Shown: one piece after another, positions 6,406 through 14,221 of the stretch
How the letters are laid out: each line of letters begins with the position of its first letter
How positions within the stretch are numbered: position 1 is the first letter of the stretch
Assembly (NCBI GenBank): GCA_000437275.1
Contig: FR899718.1
Location: forward strand, 10,763-25,102
Length of the DNA: 14,340 nt
Direction of reading: 5' to 3'
From: Clostridium sp. CAG:411
GTDB lineage: Bacteria; Bacillota; Clostridia; Lachnospirales; Lachnospiraceae
Made by a program: the position numbers and the translations under genes
Notes under the pieces: model-generated
What the model saw: the letters and a program-made list of their open reading frames with translations, nothing else
Told to the model about the DNA's origin: nothing
Databases searched by the model: none

Positions 6406-7668
6406 CTATTCTCCCAACATATTTTCGATAAAAACCCCATATCCTTTCGTTGGATCATTTACAAATACGTGTGTTACCGCACCAACAATCTTACCATTTT
6501 GCATGATAGGAGAACCAGACATTCCCTGTACAATTCCATTTGTAAGCTGTAATAACTTTTTATCAGTGATGCGAAGTACCATATCTTTATTTCGATTATT
6601 TACATTTATTTTCTGAATTTCAATCTCATACTGTTCTACTTTTCCTTCTAACTGACATCTTATATATGCCTTTCCCACTTTTACCTGCTGTTTTAATGCA
6701 ATGGGGTAGACATTGTCACCTTTATTGGAGTTGCCAAATAATTTTCCTTTTATGCCAAAGGCAGTGTTACTCTCAATGACTCCTAAGCAATTTTCTTCTC
6801 CTTTTTTTAAGTATCCTGTAATCTCTCCTGGTTGTCCTTTCTCTCCTTTTACTATTTTAAATATACCAGCTTCACAAACATATCCATCTTTAATCTCCAT
6901 TAAAGAGCCTGTATCTATATCATTGATACCATGTCCTAATGCACCAAATTTTCCATCTTTTGTAACATAAGTAAGTGTACCAATTCCCTGTGTATCGTCT
7001 CTAACCCATATTCCTAGTTTAAAATTATTTTTTTCTGTTTCCACCGCACGAATTAAAACTTTTACAACTTCCTCTCCTCTTTTCAATTGCAATATTACCT
7101 TGGAATCCTTTAATCGTTCTAACTCCTTTATAAGTTCTTCTTTATTTTCGACCTTTACACCATTTATTTTTTCTATATAATCTCCTGTTTGCACAATATT
7201 CTTTGCTGGTTCTACCGACTGTCCATTCATAGAAACAATTGTCCCCGTCCCAAGAATCAACAACCCTTTCGTATCTATTTTTATTCCTATTACTTCTCCT
7301 CCCGGATATACCTCCTGCTCATCAATCACATTTAAAGATATACTATGCAAAGGCAAAATTCCAAACAGTTTTAGTCGAATGTTATAAGAACCTTTTTCCT
7401 GTGCATACAAGGAAAAAGGCTCTCCAAAATTAAATATTATATTTTGCTTTATCTGCTTTGTCTGGTTTGAAATAACCTGTGTCGTTCCTTTTTCCATGCT
7501 CGCCTCAAGCGGCAGTGAAAATGCAAACTCTTCCTCTTGGTTTTCATACATATATAATTTGTTCGGAATTCTCTTTTCCAATTTGATATATAGAAAAGAG
7601 AAAATCAATATAATATCGATTACCAAAAATAATAACAACAGCAGTCTGTATTTTTTCTTTCCGTCCAC
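6406..7668 (-). CDS. spoIVB: SpoIVB serine peptidase (PDZ + S55), sporulation signalling protease
   Basis: 420 residues. In Bacillus, SpoIVB is secreted from the forespore into the intermembrane space and cleaves SpoIVFA, freeing the SpoIVFB protease to activate sigma-K in the mother cell. Visible here: a membrane-spanning segment at about 6-28, a PDZ domain around 120-200 (GTGTIVSMNGQ to GDYIEKINGVKV), then the S55 peptidase with His246 in GALGHGI, Asp369 in RITDKK and Ser384 in GIVQGMSGSP. The Asp-Ser spacing of 15 equals that of the known Bacillus triad. The frame is open 13 codons further up, but the GTG at 7668 is preferred because GGGAGG (7676-7681) lies 7 nt before it and upstream ATGs have no such site. 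Length agrees with Bacillus SpoIVB (426). It follows recN by 126 bp and has a forespore-type promoter candidate. Confidence 0.95.
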   Translation of the reverse strand: MDGKKKYRLLLLLFLVIDIILIFSFLYIKLEKRIPNKLYMYENQEEEFAFSLPLEASMEKGTTQVISNQTKQIKQNIIFNFGEPFSLYAQEKGSYNIRLKLFGILPLHSISLNVIDEQEVYPGGEVIGIKIDTKGLLILGTGTIVSMNGQSVEPAKNIVQTGDYIEKINGVKVENKEELIKELERLKDSKVILQLKRGEEVVKVLIRAVETEKNNFKLGIWVRDDTQGIGTLTYVTKDGKFGALGHGINDIDTGSLMEIKDGYVCEAGIFKIVKGEKGQPGEITGYLKKGEENCLGVIESNTAFGIKGKLFGNSNKGDNVYPIALKQQVKVGKAYIRCQLEGKVEQYEIEIQKINVNNRNKDMVLRITDKKLLQLTNGIVQGMSGSPIMQNGKIVGAVTHVFVNDPTKGYGVFIENMLGE

Positions 7669-7686
7669 ATGCCTTCCTCCCTCTTG

Positions 7687-7713
7687 CATAGTATCATTGT
7701 TAATCATAGTATC
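7687..7713 (-). repeat. Direct repeat GATACTATG x2 upstream of spoIVB
   Basis: GATACTATG occurs at 7705-7713 and 7687-7695 on the minus strand, period 18 bp. The upstream copy serves as the -10 of the forespore-type promoter candidate; the downstream copy would lie in the early leader, just before the ribosome site. It could be a duplicated -10 or a protein site. Confidence 0.35.
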
Positions 7714-7735
7714 TCTAAAATAAACGTTCCTATTC
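7707..7735 (-). promoter_or_regulatory. Forespore-type (sigma-G/sigma-F) promoter candidate for spoIVB
   Basis: Minus strand -35 GAATA (7731-7735) matches the sigma-G GHATR pattern. After 17 bp the -10 GATACTA (7707-7713) differs from CATNHTA only in the first base. Predicted start near 7700 gives a leader of about 30 nt. spoIVB is read by sigma-F and sigma-G in Bacillus, so the match is where one would expect it. Short degenerate motifs leave some chance of coincidence. Confidence 0.55.
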
Positions 7736-7794
7736 GCAGAAAGAGTAGATATGCTTATTAATTCAAAATAACTCTCCTTTTGTCTATATTTTAT

Positions 7795-9474
7795 TTAAGC
7801 CGCCTTTTTTTGTTTTGCTAATTTTTTCATCTCCTGTGCATTTTTTCTCACTGCATCTGTAATCTCTGCTCCACCCAACATTCTAGCCAATTCGTCTACA
7901 CTTCCCATCTGACTGAGCGAACGAATATGCGTTGCTGTCTTTTCTGACTCAACAAATTTTTCTATAATAAAATGTTCATCTGCCATAGCTGCAATCTGTG
8001 GTAAATGTGTAATACATAACACCTGATGCTTTCCAGCAATAAGAGCCATCTTTTCTGAGACTTTTTGAGCAGTTCTTCCACTAATTCCTACATCTATTTC
8101 ATCAAAGATTAATGTCTCTACCTCATCTTGCTGTGCCAATACGGACTTTATCGCCAACATAATACGAGATAATTCTCCCCCTGATGCAACCTTTCCTAAG
8201 GAACGAACCATCTCTCCTGGATTGGTAGAAATAAGGAATTCTACATCATCAATTCCCTTCGCTGTATAATGCTCCTTTTCTGATACATTAATTTCAAATT
8301 GTACATCTAGAAAATTAAGTTCCAATAAGGCCTTTTTAATTTTTTCTGCTAATTTGTCTGCATTTTTCTTTCTACAACTGCTCAAACGTTCTGCACACTG
8401 TAAATATGCCTTTTTCTTCTTATCAACACGTTTTTTCAATCCTTCTAAATATAAATCATATTCTTTATATTGCTCTATCTTTTCTTCTAGTTCTTCATAG
8501 TATGCCATAATTTGTTCAACAGAATCGCCATATTTCATTTTTAAATTATGATACATATTCAATCTGTTTTCTATCTCCATAAATTCTGCTTCATCATATT
8601 CCATATCTCCCATATAGTCTTGTAACTGATAATTAAAGTCATTTACCAGTCCTTCTATGTTTTGAAGCTGTTCCAGCATTTTTCCTAAGGATTCATCATA
8701 TTCAGAAACTTTGCAAAGCTGTCTGGCTGCATGTCCAATCTGATCATTTACTGCCATCATTCCTTCTGCTGTAATTTGGTGTACTCCCTGCAAATTTTCT
8801 ACAATCTGTTGTGCATTGGCATAACGTTTATAGGAATTTGCTAATTCCTCGTCCTCTCCTTTTTTTAACTTTGCCTGCTCTATTTCATTCTTTTCATATT
8901 CCATAAAAGCAAGTTGTCTTGCACGCTCTTCCTGTGAGACATCCTTTTTTTGGTACTCTTCTAACGCCTTTTTATAATCTTTGTATAGCACTGCCGTCTG
9001 CTCTAATTCGGTCTCAATCTCCTGTTTACTATACTGATCTAAGATATCCAGATGTTTTTCTTTTGACAAAAGCGATTGATGTTCATGCTGTCCGTGTATA
9101 TCAATTAAATATCCTGATAACTCTCGGACCGTTGCCATAGTAACTGTTTCCCCATTTATCTTGCATACACTGCGATTCTTCATAATCTTACGAGATAAGA
9201 TAATCTGATTTCCTTCTATTGGCAACTCCATCTCACGCATTTTATCAAAAACACTATCCTGTTTCATCTCAAATACAAGTTCAACAAGCCCATAATCAGC
9301 TCCTGCACGAATCATATCAGACGAAGCTTTTCCCCCCAATGCCATATTGATCGAACCAATAATAATTGATTTTCCTGCTCCCGTCTCTCCTGTAAGAATA
9401 TTCAAATGATTTTTAAAATCTACTTCTACTTCATCAATAATTGCTAAATTTTTTACATGTAAACTAACTAACAT
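7795..9474 (-). CDS. recN: DNA repair ATPase RecN (SMC-like)
   Basis: 559-residue cytosolic SMC-family protein that joins early at double-strand breaks and helps RecA-dependent recombination. N-terminal ATPase half: LHVKNLAIIDE and Walker A GETGAGKS at residues 29-36. The middle (about 155-385) is a charged, heptad-rich coiled coil with the RecN insert. C-terminal half: signature ASGGELSRIML near 430-440, Walker B LIFDEIDVGISG at 455-466, and the His-loop CITHLPQIAA. Length agrees with the family (about 553-576). The open frame begins five codons earlier at a GTG, but the ATG at 9474 is taken because GGAGG (9483-9487) lies 8 nt upstream of it and overlaps that earlier stretch. The promoter holds a LexA-type box. 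argR/ahrC, the usual clostridial upstream neighbour, is absent. Confidence 0.97.
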   Translation of the reverse strand: MLVSLHVKNLAIIDEVEVDFKNHLNILTGETGAGKSIIIGSINMALGGKASSDMIRAGADYGLVELVFEMKQDSVFDKMREMELPIEGNQIILSRKIMKNRSVCKINGETVTMATVRELSGYLIDIHGQHEHQSLLSKEKHLDILDQYSKQEIETELEQTAVLYKDYKKALEEYQKKDVSQEERARQLAFMEYEKNEIEQAKLKKGEDEELANSYKRYANAQQIVENLQGVHQITAEGMMAVNDQIGHAARQLCKVSEYDESLGKMLEQLQNIEGLVNDFNYQLQDYMGDMEYDEAEFMEIENRLNMYHNLKMKYGDSVEQIMAYYEELEEKIEQYKEYDLYLEGLKKRVDKKKKAYLQCAERLSSCRKKNADKLAEKIKKALLELNFLDVQFEINVSEKEHYTAKGIDDVEFLISTNPGEMVRSLGKVASGGELSRIMLAIKSVLAQQDEVETLIFDEIDVGISGRTAQKVSEKMALIAGKHQVLCITHLPQIAAMADEHFIIEKFVESEKTATHIRSLSQMGSVDELARMLGGAEITDAVRKNAQEMKKLAKQKKAA

Positions 9475-9515
9475 AACATCAGCCTCCACTTAATCCCAAA
9501 CATTTGTTTGCTTTT

Positions 9516-9544
9516 ATAATAGCACACATATGTTCGATTGTAAA
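9516..9544 (-). promoter_or_regulatory. Sigma-A promoter of recN
   Basis: Minus-strand -35 TTTACA (9539-9544), 17-bp spacer, -10 TATTAT (9516-9521), five of six matches in each hexamer. Predicted start near 9509, leader about 35 nt. The spacer is almost entirely filled by the SOS box. Confidence 0.7.
9523..9536 (-). promoter_or_regulatory. LexA/DinR SOS box at recN
   Basis: CGAACATATGTGTG on the minus strand fits the Gram-positive SOS box CGAACRNRYGTTYG with one mismatch in the right half (GTGT in place of GTTY). It lies exactly between the -35 and -10, so bound LexA would block RNA polymerase. recN is a LexA-regulated gene in Bacillus, which supports the call. Confidence 0.78.
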
Positions 9545-9566
9545 GTAGGTATTGTTATCTACTTTA
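9541..9566. promoter_or_regulatory. 26-bp palindrome overlapping the recN -35
   Basis: TAAAGTAG (9541-9548) and CTACTTTA (9559-9566) are perfect 8-bp arms around 10 bases, and pairing resumes for two more pairs inside the centre. One arm overlaps the recN -35 (9539-9544). As DNA upstream of the transcription start it looks like an operator for a second regulator besides LexA. It does not resemble an ArgR box. Confidence 0.5.
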
Positions 9567-9648
9567 TTTCTTCTATTTTTCAAAAGAGCCATGTTAAACT
9601 CATTTATTCTTTCAAGAAACCTCATAATGCCAGCCACATAAATCTTCT

Positions 9649-9696
9649 AAAACAAAAAGAAACCTCTGCCTTTTGACAAAGATTTCTTTTTGTTTT
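9649..9696 (-). terminator. Very long hairpin terminator after the BIG2 giant
   Basis: A 22-bp stem (9649-9670 against 9675-9696) with a 4-nt loop, unbroken apart from a few G-T wobbles in the minus-strand RNA, starts directly after the TAA stop. The 3' arm ends TTTTTGTTTT, so the T tract is part of the stem. The symmetry gives terminator shape on both strands. It isolates the giant gene from recN. Confidence 0.85.
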
Positions 9697-9698
9697 AT

Positions 9699-12600
9699 TT
9701 ATTTTATTTTTGTAATTCTAACGCTACAATACAGTTTAACTCCACGAACGGTAGCTGTTATGGTACATCTTCCGACCTTTCTTCCTACCACTTTTCCATT
9801 TGTTACTCTGGCAATTGCCGGATCAGAGGAGGTCCATTTTACTGTATCGCTAATTTCCTCCACCCACAGATCATCTGAATCATACTGTTGCATTGTGATA
9901 GATGTTTTATTTAACCCAACTACTGTCACATTAATGCTAGTCTCCTGTCCACTGGATGCTGACACAATAATGGTCGCTGTTCCCGGTCTGATTGCCTTGA
10001 TACGACCCTTAGAGGTTACCGTTGCTACTGACCTGTTGTCACTTGCGTATCGTATCCGATCCGTTGTGTCAGATGGAGAAATTACTACAGATGCATTTTG
10101 TGAAGTTCCTTTTACCATAACAATATCCGATGCACTGACCGTCATAGATGTCACAGGAACTCTCTTTTCAACCTTTACCACACATGTTGCTTTAATATTA
10201 CTTCCATCTGTTGTTTTTACACTGATTTTAGCTGTACCTTCGGCTACTCCTGTTACCTTTCCTTTGCTGCTTACAACCGCAATACTAGAGTTTGAACTAC
10301 TCCATTTTACCCTTTTATTTGATGCATTGGAAGGTCTAACTTTTGCCTTTAATAGCCTTGAATTCCCTTCATATAATTTAATATAGGATTGACTGATGCT
10401 TAATCGGGTTGCTCGTCTAATAACACGAATTTTACAAGTTGCATACTCTCCACTTCCGTCAGTTGCTTTTGCCTTAATTGTACATGTTCCAAGTTTTTTA
10501 GCCGTCACTTTACCTCGACTATTTACGGTAGCAACCTTTTTATTGCTGCTTGTCCATTTTACAATTTTATTCGTAGCACCATTGGATGAAACAGTGGCTT
10601 TTAATTGTATATTTTTTCCAACGGTAAGTTTGTAACTTGTATGATTTAATTTTACAGAAGTTACCTTTTCTACTACAGATACAAAACAACTAGCTGTATA
10701 TCCACCATCTTTCGATACACATGTTATCATGGATGTTCCGCCTTTTATACCTTTTACTTTACCACTTGTACTTACCGTAGCAACTGATTTATTAGAGGAG
10801 GACCAAGTCACCTTTTTGTTGGATGCATTTGATGGTGTAAAAATAGGCTTTAACGTAAATGTTGCTCCAACGGTTATCGTCTTTTTCGATTTATCAAGCG
10901 TCATATTTCCAAGCTTGTTATTTACCGCTACCATAATCTGTGCCATTTCACCTGAAGCAATTCTTGCAAAAATAACCGTATTACCTACTGATACTCCAGT
11001 AATGGTTCCATCGCTATTTACCGATGCAATCTTGCTATTTTGTGAGGACCAATTAATCAAACGTTCTGTACTGTCCTCTGGTGTAAATGTAACTCCAACG
11101 GTATAGGAATCACCTACTCCTAAGGTTAATTCTGTCATTTCCAGACTAATGCCTGATGCCTGTTGCGTTACGGTCACCTTACATGTCTCTGAATATCCAT
11201 CTTCACTTGTAACAACAATATAAGTAGAACCTGCTTTTTTTCCTACTACAGTACCTGTGTTATCCACAGTTGCAATGGAAGAATCTAAGGACTTCCAAGT
11301 TAATACAGTAGTTGCCCCTTCTGGTGCCAAAACATATCCTATTTTCTCGCTGTGTCCATTTTCCAAGACGATTTCACTCTTGCTTAATGTAATGCCTGTA
11401 GACTTTTCAGTTACTGTAATTTTACAAGTTGCTGAATATCCATCGGCAATGGTAGCCATAACATAAGTTTCTCCTACTTTATGCGCTGTAATGACTCCGT
11501 TTTCTCCAACAGAAACAATTTCTGGGTTCATTGATTTCCAAGAAATTGGTGAAGTTGCATCTTCAGGCGTCAATACATATGGTATGACATAAGTAGAACC
11601 GTTGGCAATAGTTATCTCTTGCTCTAAAAATTCAATATTTGTTGCTGCCTGGGTTACACTGACACTACATATATCTGATTTTCCCTCAGATGTAGTAGCA
11701 ATAATGTATGTCTTTCCAGCTTTACATCCTGTTACTTCACCTTTTGCATTTATCGTTGCAATCGTTTCATCCAAGGATGACCAGGTTACATTTGTCGTAG
11801 ACCCTTCTGGAGCCAAACTGTACCCAAGTCCTTTGGTTTCTCCCACATCAACAGTCAACTCATGGGAATTTAATGCAATCGATTCGGCCTCTTGTTTAAT
11901 AGTCAACCAACACTCTGCATAAATAGAATGTGTAGGATCATAACTAGGTGATACATAAATACGAACTCTACCAGGTGCCTTCAAAGTAACAAGACCTTCG
12001 TTATCAACCGTTGCTAAAGCTGGATTTTCTGACTTCCAGATTAAAGTATTATTTGCTGCTGTCTCTGGCTTACATTCTGCCACAAGTCTTACATATTCCT
12101 GCTTCAAACTTACTGTCATATTGTCTGTTGGTAATGTCAGACTTTCTATTTCTGAAACAACGTCAATCTTACAAACTGCAGCAACATAATTATCCTGATT
12201 TAAAGCTGTAAGTATCGCTGTTCCCGCTTTTACACCAGTTACTACAACACTCTTATTATCCGATGACACATTGATTGTAAATACACTGGTATCACTACTC
12301 ATCCATTTTAATGGTGCTTCGTTTCGATCTGGTGTAAAGGAAGCAGTAATTGTCTTTGTTCCGCCTTCAACAATCTTTGTCTCTGTTTCGCTTAATTTTA
12401 AATTTTGTATCGTCTCATCGACTTTAACTTTACAAGTTGCCACTTTAACACTACCATCTGACATCTGCTGTGTCACAGTAATGGTTACATCTTTATCTGT
12501 CTTTGCTATACCTTTTATTAAACCATTTTGATCTACGGTTACATATTTTTCATCACTACTCTTCCATGTAAGTTCTCCATCATAAGAACCTGTTACCACA

Positions 12601-14054
12601 AACAATTGCATCTCACCACCAACTGGTAAACTGATATTGCTCATGTTTAATAAAAGATTGTCCACAATACGAACGTCAAAGGAAGCAACCGTTTTCTGCG
12701 AGCTAATCTCTACTACATTTATCCAGATAAAGTTATTTTCTGTCTCCTGTAATGCCTCAATCACTTGATTGGTACGGTCATACTTGATATATGGAGTTGT
12801 AACTTCCTTACTGGTATCATTTTTCAAATATGTTGATACTTTGTACTTTGTTGTTAAATCCTTGAGACTAACATTTAACGCTTCTGCAAGATTTAATTTA
12901 TCTCCTTTGTTCAAGTTGACATTACGATCGCCTAAATTAGAGTTAATCTTAACGCTTACTGTAACTGCCTTAATATTTCCAATATCTGTTCCCGTCTTGG
13001 ATGCTTTTATTTCTTCTTCTGTATATAACCCATTTGGATAAAATTTAATATTATAGCTTCCTGCTTTACCTATTAATTTTAATTTATCTCTGGATTCTTC
13101 ACTTACTGATTTTAATTGTATCAAGTCAGAAGCCTTATCTTCATCAAAGGAGGTCTTTAGTAAAGTATAATCTCCTCTGTTCTCATCATACTGATAAATT
13201 GCCCATTGCATTCTTGCCTTGATACCTTCTGCTTCGGATGTAAAATGTGCATTTGTTTCCATAATTGCACCTGTATCAACCGTGTAGGAATCATTTGTTG
13301 CACTTTGCCCATCAATTCCTTTAATCTTTGGTAATACATAAACATCCAATGTGGCTGTATTGGTTCCATCATCTACTTTAATTGTAGTCTTTCCAGCTCC
13401 TACCGCATTTAAAACAGCTTCAGAACCTGTAACCTGCGTACCCGTTCCTGAAGTTGAACCGATGCAAACTACATTTTCATTTTCACTTGTCCATGTCAAG
13501 TCATTTGCGTTTTTTAATCCTATGGAAATCTTTGTAGAAGAAGGATATTTTGAACTGCTATCATCCTTAGAAAGCACTGCTACCTTTTCTTTATCGCTAT
13601 CTTTCACACGATAAAATACTTTTTGATTCGAAGTATCAATTCCCCACTTTACTTCTACATAACAGGTAATTTCTTTGGTTTCACTTCCTCTGGTTATGGT
13701 TGCTTTTATCGGTGTTTTACCTGTACCAGATATTTTTATGTTACAACTTTTTGATGTAGCGTTTTCCAATGAAACTATCTTTTGATTGAGATCCGTCAAT
13801 TCCCATTTTATTACATCTGAATTCTCTGTCCCATTAAGTGTCAACGTTTCATCATTGGTTATTGTAACGCTGCCTCCATCTACCACATGCGTAAATGGAT
13901 CTCCTCCTGTTGTCACATAAATATCACTCAAATTTGCCGCTTCAGACTTCATTCCCCAGCGAATTGCAAATATACTGATCGTCAGCATAGCAATCAGCAT
14001 AACATAAATATGCAGACGTTTCCTTTCCTTCTCTCTTTGCGCCCATTCTTTCAT
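9699..14054 (-). CDS. Giant secreted protein of tandem BIG2 (bacterial Ig-like) repeats
   Basis: 1451 residues. A basic N-terminus (REKERKR), hydrophobic core at about 14-31 and KSEAA form a signal peptide likely cut near residue 39-40. Two diverged Ig-like units (WELTD near 84, WTSEN near 188) come first, then about 230 residues (242-470) with no repeat match that I can name. From about 470 to the end are 12 BIG2 repeats, each with W-x-S-S, V-A-T-V and G-x-V-x-G-x-x-x-G. Their key aromatic residues are at 497, 584, 673, 758, 839, 920, 1002, 1084, 1167, 1251, 1336 (Tyr) and 1407, a period of 81-89 that drops to 71 before the last. No LPxTG, SLH or LysM region is visible, so the surface hold is unknown. 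The last five repeats are very basic. Start ATG 14054 is set by GGGAGGAG (14061-14068). Likely adhesin or wall scaffold; no enzyme motif seen. Confidence 0.88.
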   Translation of the reverse strand: MKEWAQREKERKRLHIYVMLIAMLTISIFAIRWGMKSEAANLSDIYVTTGGDPFTHVVDGGSVTITNDETLTLNGTENSDVIKWELTDLNQKIVSLENATSKSCNIKISGTGKTPIKATITRGSETKEITCYVEVKWGIDTSNQKVFYRVKDSDKEKVAVLSKDDSSSKYPSSTKISIGLKNANDLTWTSENENVVCIGSTSGTGTQVTGSEAVLNAVGAGKTTIKVDDGTNTATLDVYVLPKIKGIDGQSATNDSYTVDTGAIMETNAHFTSEAEGIKARMQWAIYQYDENRGDYTLLKTSFDEDKASDLIQLKSVSEESRDKLKLIGKAGSYNIKFYPNGLYTEEEIKASKTGTDIGNIKAVTVSVKINSNLGDRNVNLNKGDKLNLAEALNVSLKDLTTKYKVSTYLKNDTSKEVTTPYIKYDRTNQVIEALQETENNFIWINVVEISSQKTVASFDVRIVDNLLLNMSNISLPVGGEMQLFVVTGSYDGELTWKSSDEKYVTVDQNGLIKGIAKTDKDVTITVTQQMSDGSVKVATCKVKVDETIQNLKLSETETKIVEGGTKTITASFTPDRNEAPLKWMSSDTSVFTINVSSDNKSVVVTGVKAGTAILTALNQDNYVAAVCKIDVVSEIESLTLPTDNMTVSLKQEYVRLVAECKPETAANNTLIWKSENPALATVDNEGLVTLKAPGRVRIYVSPSYDPTHSIYAECWLTIKQEAESIALNSHELTVDVGETKGLGYSLAPEGSTTNVTWSSLDETIATINAKGEVTGCKAGKTYIIATTSEGKSDICSVSVTQAATNIEFLEQEITIANGSTYVIPYVLTPEDATSPISWKSMNPEIVSVGENGVITAHKVGETYVMATIADGYSATCKITVTEKSTGITLSKSEIVLENGHSEKIGYVLAPEGATTVLTWKSLDSSIATVDNTGTVVGKKAGSTYIVVTSEDGYSETCKVTVTQQASGISLEMTELTLGVGDSYTVGVTFTPEDSTERLINWSSQNSKIASVNSDGTITGVSVGNTVIFARIASGEMAQIMVAVNNKLGNMTLDKSKKTITVGATFTLKPIFTPSNASNKKVTWSSSNKSVATVSTSGKVKGIKGGTSMITCVSKDGGYTASCFVSVVEKVTSVKLNHTSYKLTVGKNIQLKATVSSNGATNKIVKWTSSNKKVATVNSRGKVTAKKLGTCTIKAKATDGSGEYATCKIRVIRRATRLSISQSYIKLYEGNSRLLKAKVRPSNASNKRVKWSSSNSSIAVVSSKGKVTGVAEGTAKISVKTTDGSNIKATCVVKVEKRVPVTSMTVSASDIVMVKGTSQNASVVISPSDTTDRIRYASDNRSVATVTSKGRIKAIRPGTATIIVSASSGQETSINVTVVGLNKTSITMQQYDSDDLWVEEISDTVKWTSSDPAIARVTNGKVVGRKVGRCTITATVRGVKLYCSVRITKIK
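9702..12647 (-). repeat. Array of 12 BIG2-coding repeats, period about 245 bp
   Basis: The repeats are clear in protein but strongly diverged in DNA, so the array is old and not a recent tandem duplication. Most similar to each other are the units at residues 758-920 (each with a TPED/APEG-type linker and a CK/CS-x-TVT end) and the units at 1084-1251 (SNASNK linker, SSSN core). This suggests at least two separate rounds of duplication inside the gene. Confidence 0.8.
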
Positions 14055-14102
14055 GATAATCTCCTCCCTTTCTATCATTTCAATCCAGTCTTATCACAAA
14101 AA

Positions 14103-14132
14103 ATAATATGATAGCTTTCTTTTTTTACACAA
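14103..14132 (-). promoter_or_regulatory. Putative promoter of the BIG2 giant
   Basis: Minus-strand -10 TATTAT (14103-14108), 18-bp spacer, weak -35 TTGTGT (14127-14132). Predicted start about 42-50 nt before the ATG. It lies between the terminator at 14186-14221 and the gene, so a promoter is needed here. A one-mismatch 0A box lies 19 bp upstream. Confidence 0.45.
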
Positions 14133-14151
14133 ATAAGCCTTTCTATTTTTT

Positions 14152-14158
14152 ATCGACA
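14152..14158 (-). promoter_or_regulatory. Near-consensus 0A box upstream of the BIG2 giant
   Basis: TGTCGAT differs from the Spo0A core TGTCGAA in the last base only. It is 19 bp upstream of the putative -35, nearly the same distance (18 bp) and orientation as the proximal 0A box at spo0A. The same heptamer also occurs at 4182-4188 downstream of spo0A. One mismatch in seven bases is weak evidence. Confidence 0.3.
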
Positions 14159-14185
14159 TTTCCCGCCGATTCACTAATAGAGAAT

Positions 14186-14221
14186 AAAAAAACTCAGACA
14201 AAAATATATTTTTTGCCTGAG
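14186..14221 (-). terminator. Intrinsic terminator of a gene or RNA beyond the right edge
   Basis: On the minus strand CTCAGGCAAAAA pairs with TTTTTGTCTGAG (one G-T wobble) around ATATA, followed by seven T residues (14186-14192). It ends transcription that enters from beyond 14340 and isolates the BIG2 giant. Confidence 0.85.

Noticed and set aside
7669..7707. Upstream ATG starts for spoIVB (MINNDTMQEGG...)
   Set aside because: The GGGAGG site is inside this stretch and serves the GTG at 7668; the predicted transcription start also lies near 7700.
9485..9631. Minus-strand 48-codon open frame (MRFLERINEF...) ending just before recN
   Set aside because: It runs through the recN promoter, SOS box and palindrome, has no ribosome site, and matches nothing I know.
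9673..10386. Long plus-strand open frame (237 codons) opposite the C-terminal BIG2 repeats, and similar ones at 10729-11106 and 11602-11922
   Set aside because: They are antisense to a clear repeat protein whose Ser/Thr/Val-rich codons leave the complement open. No ribosome site, no recognisable domain, and low-complexity translations.
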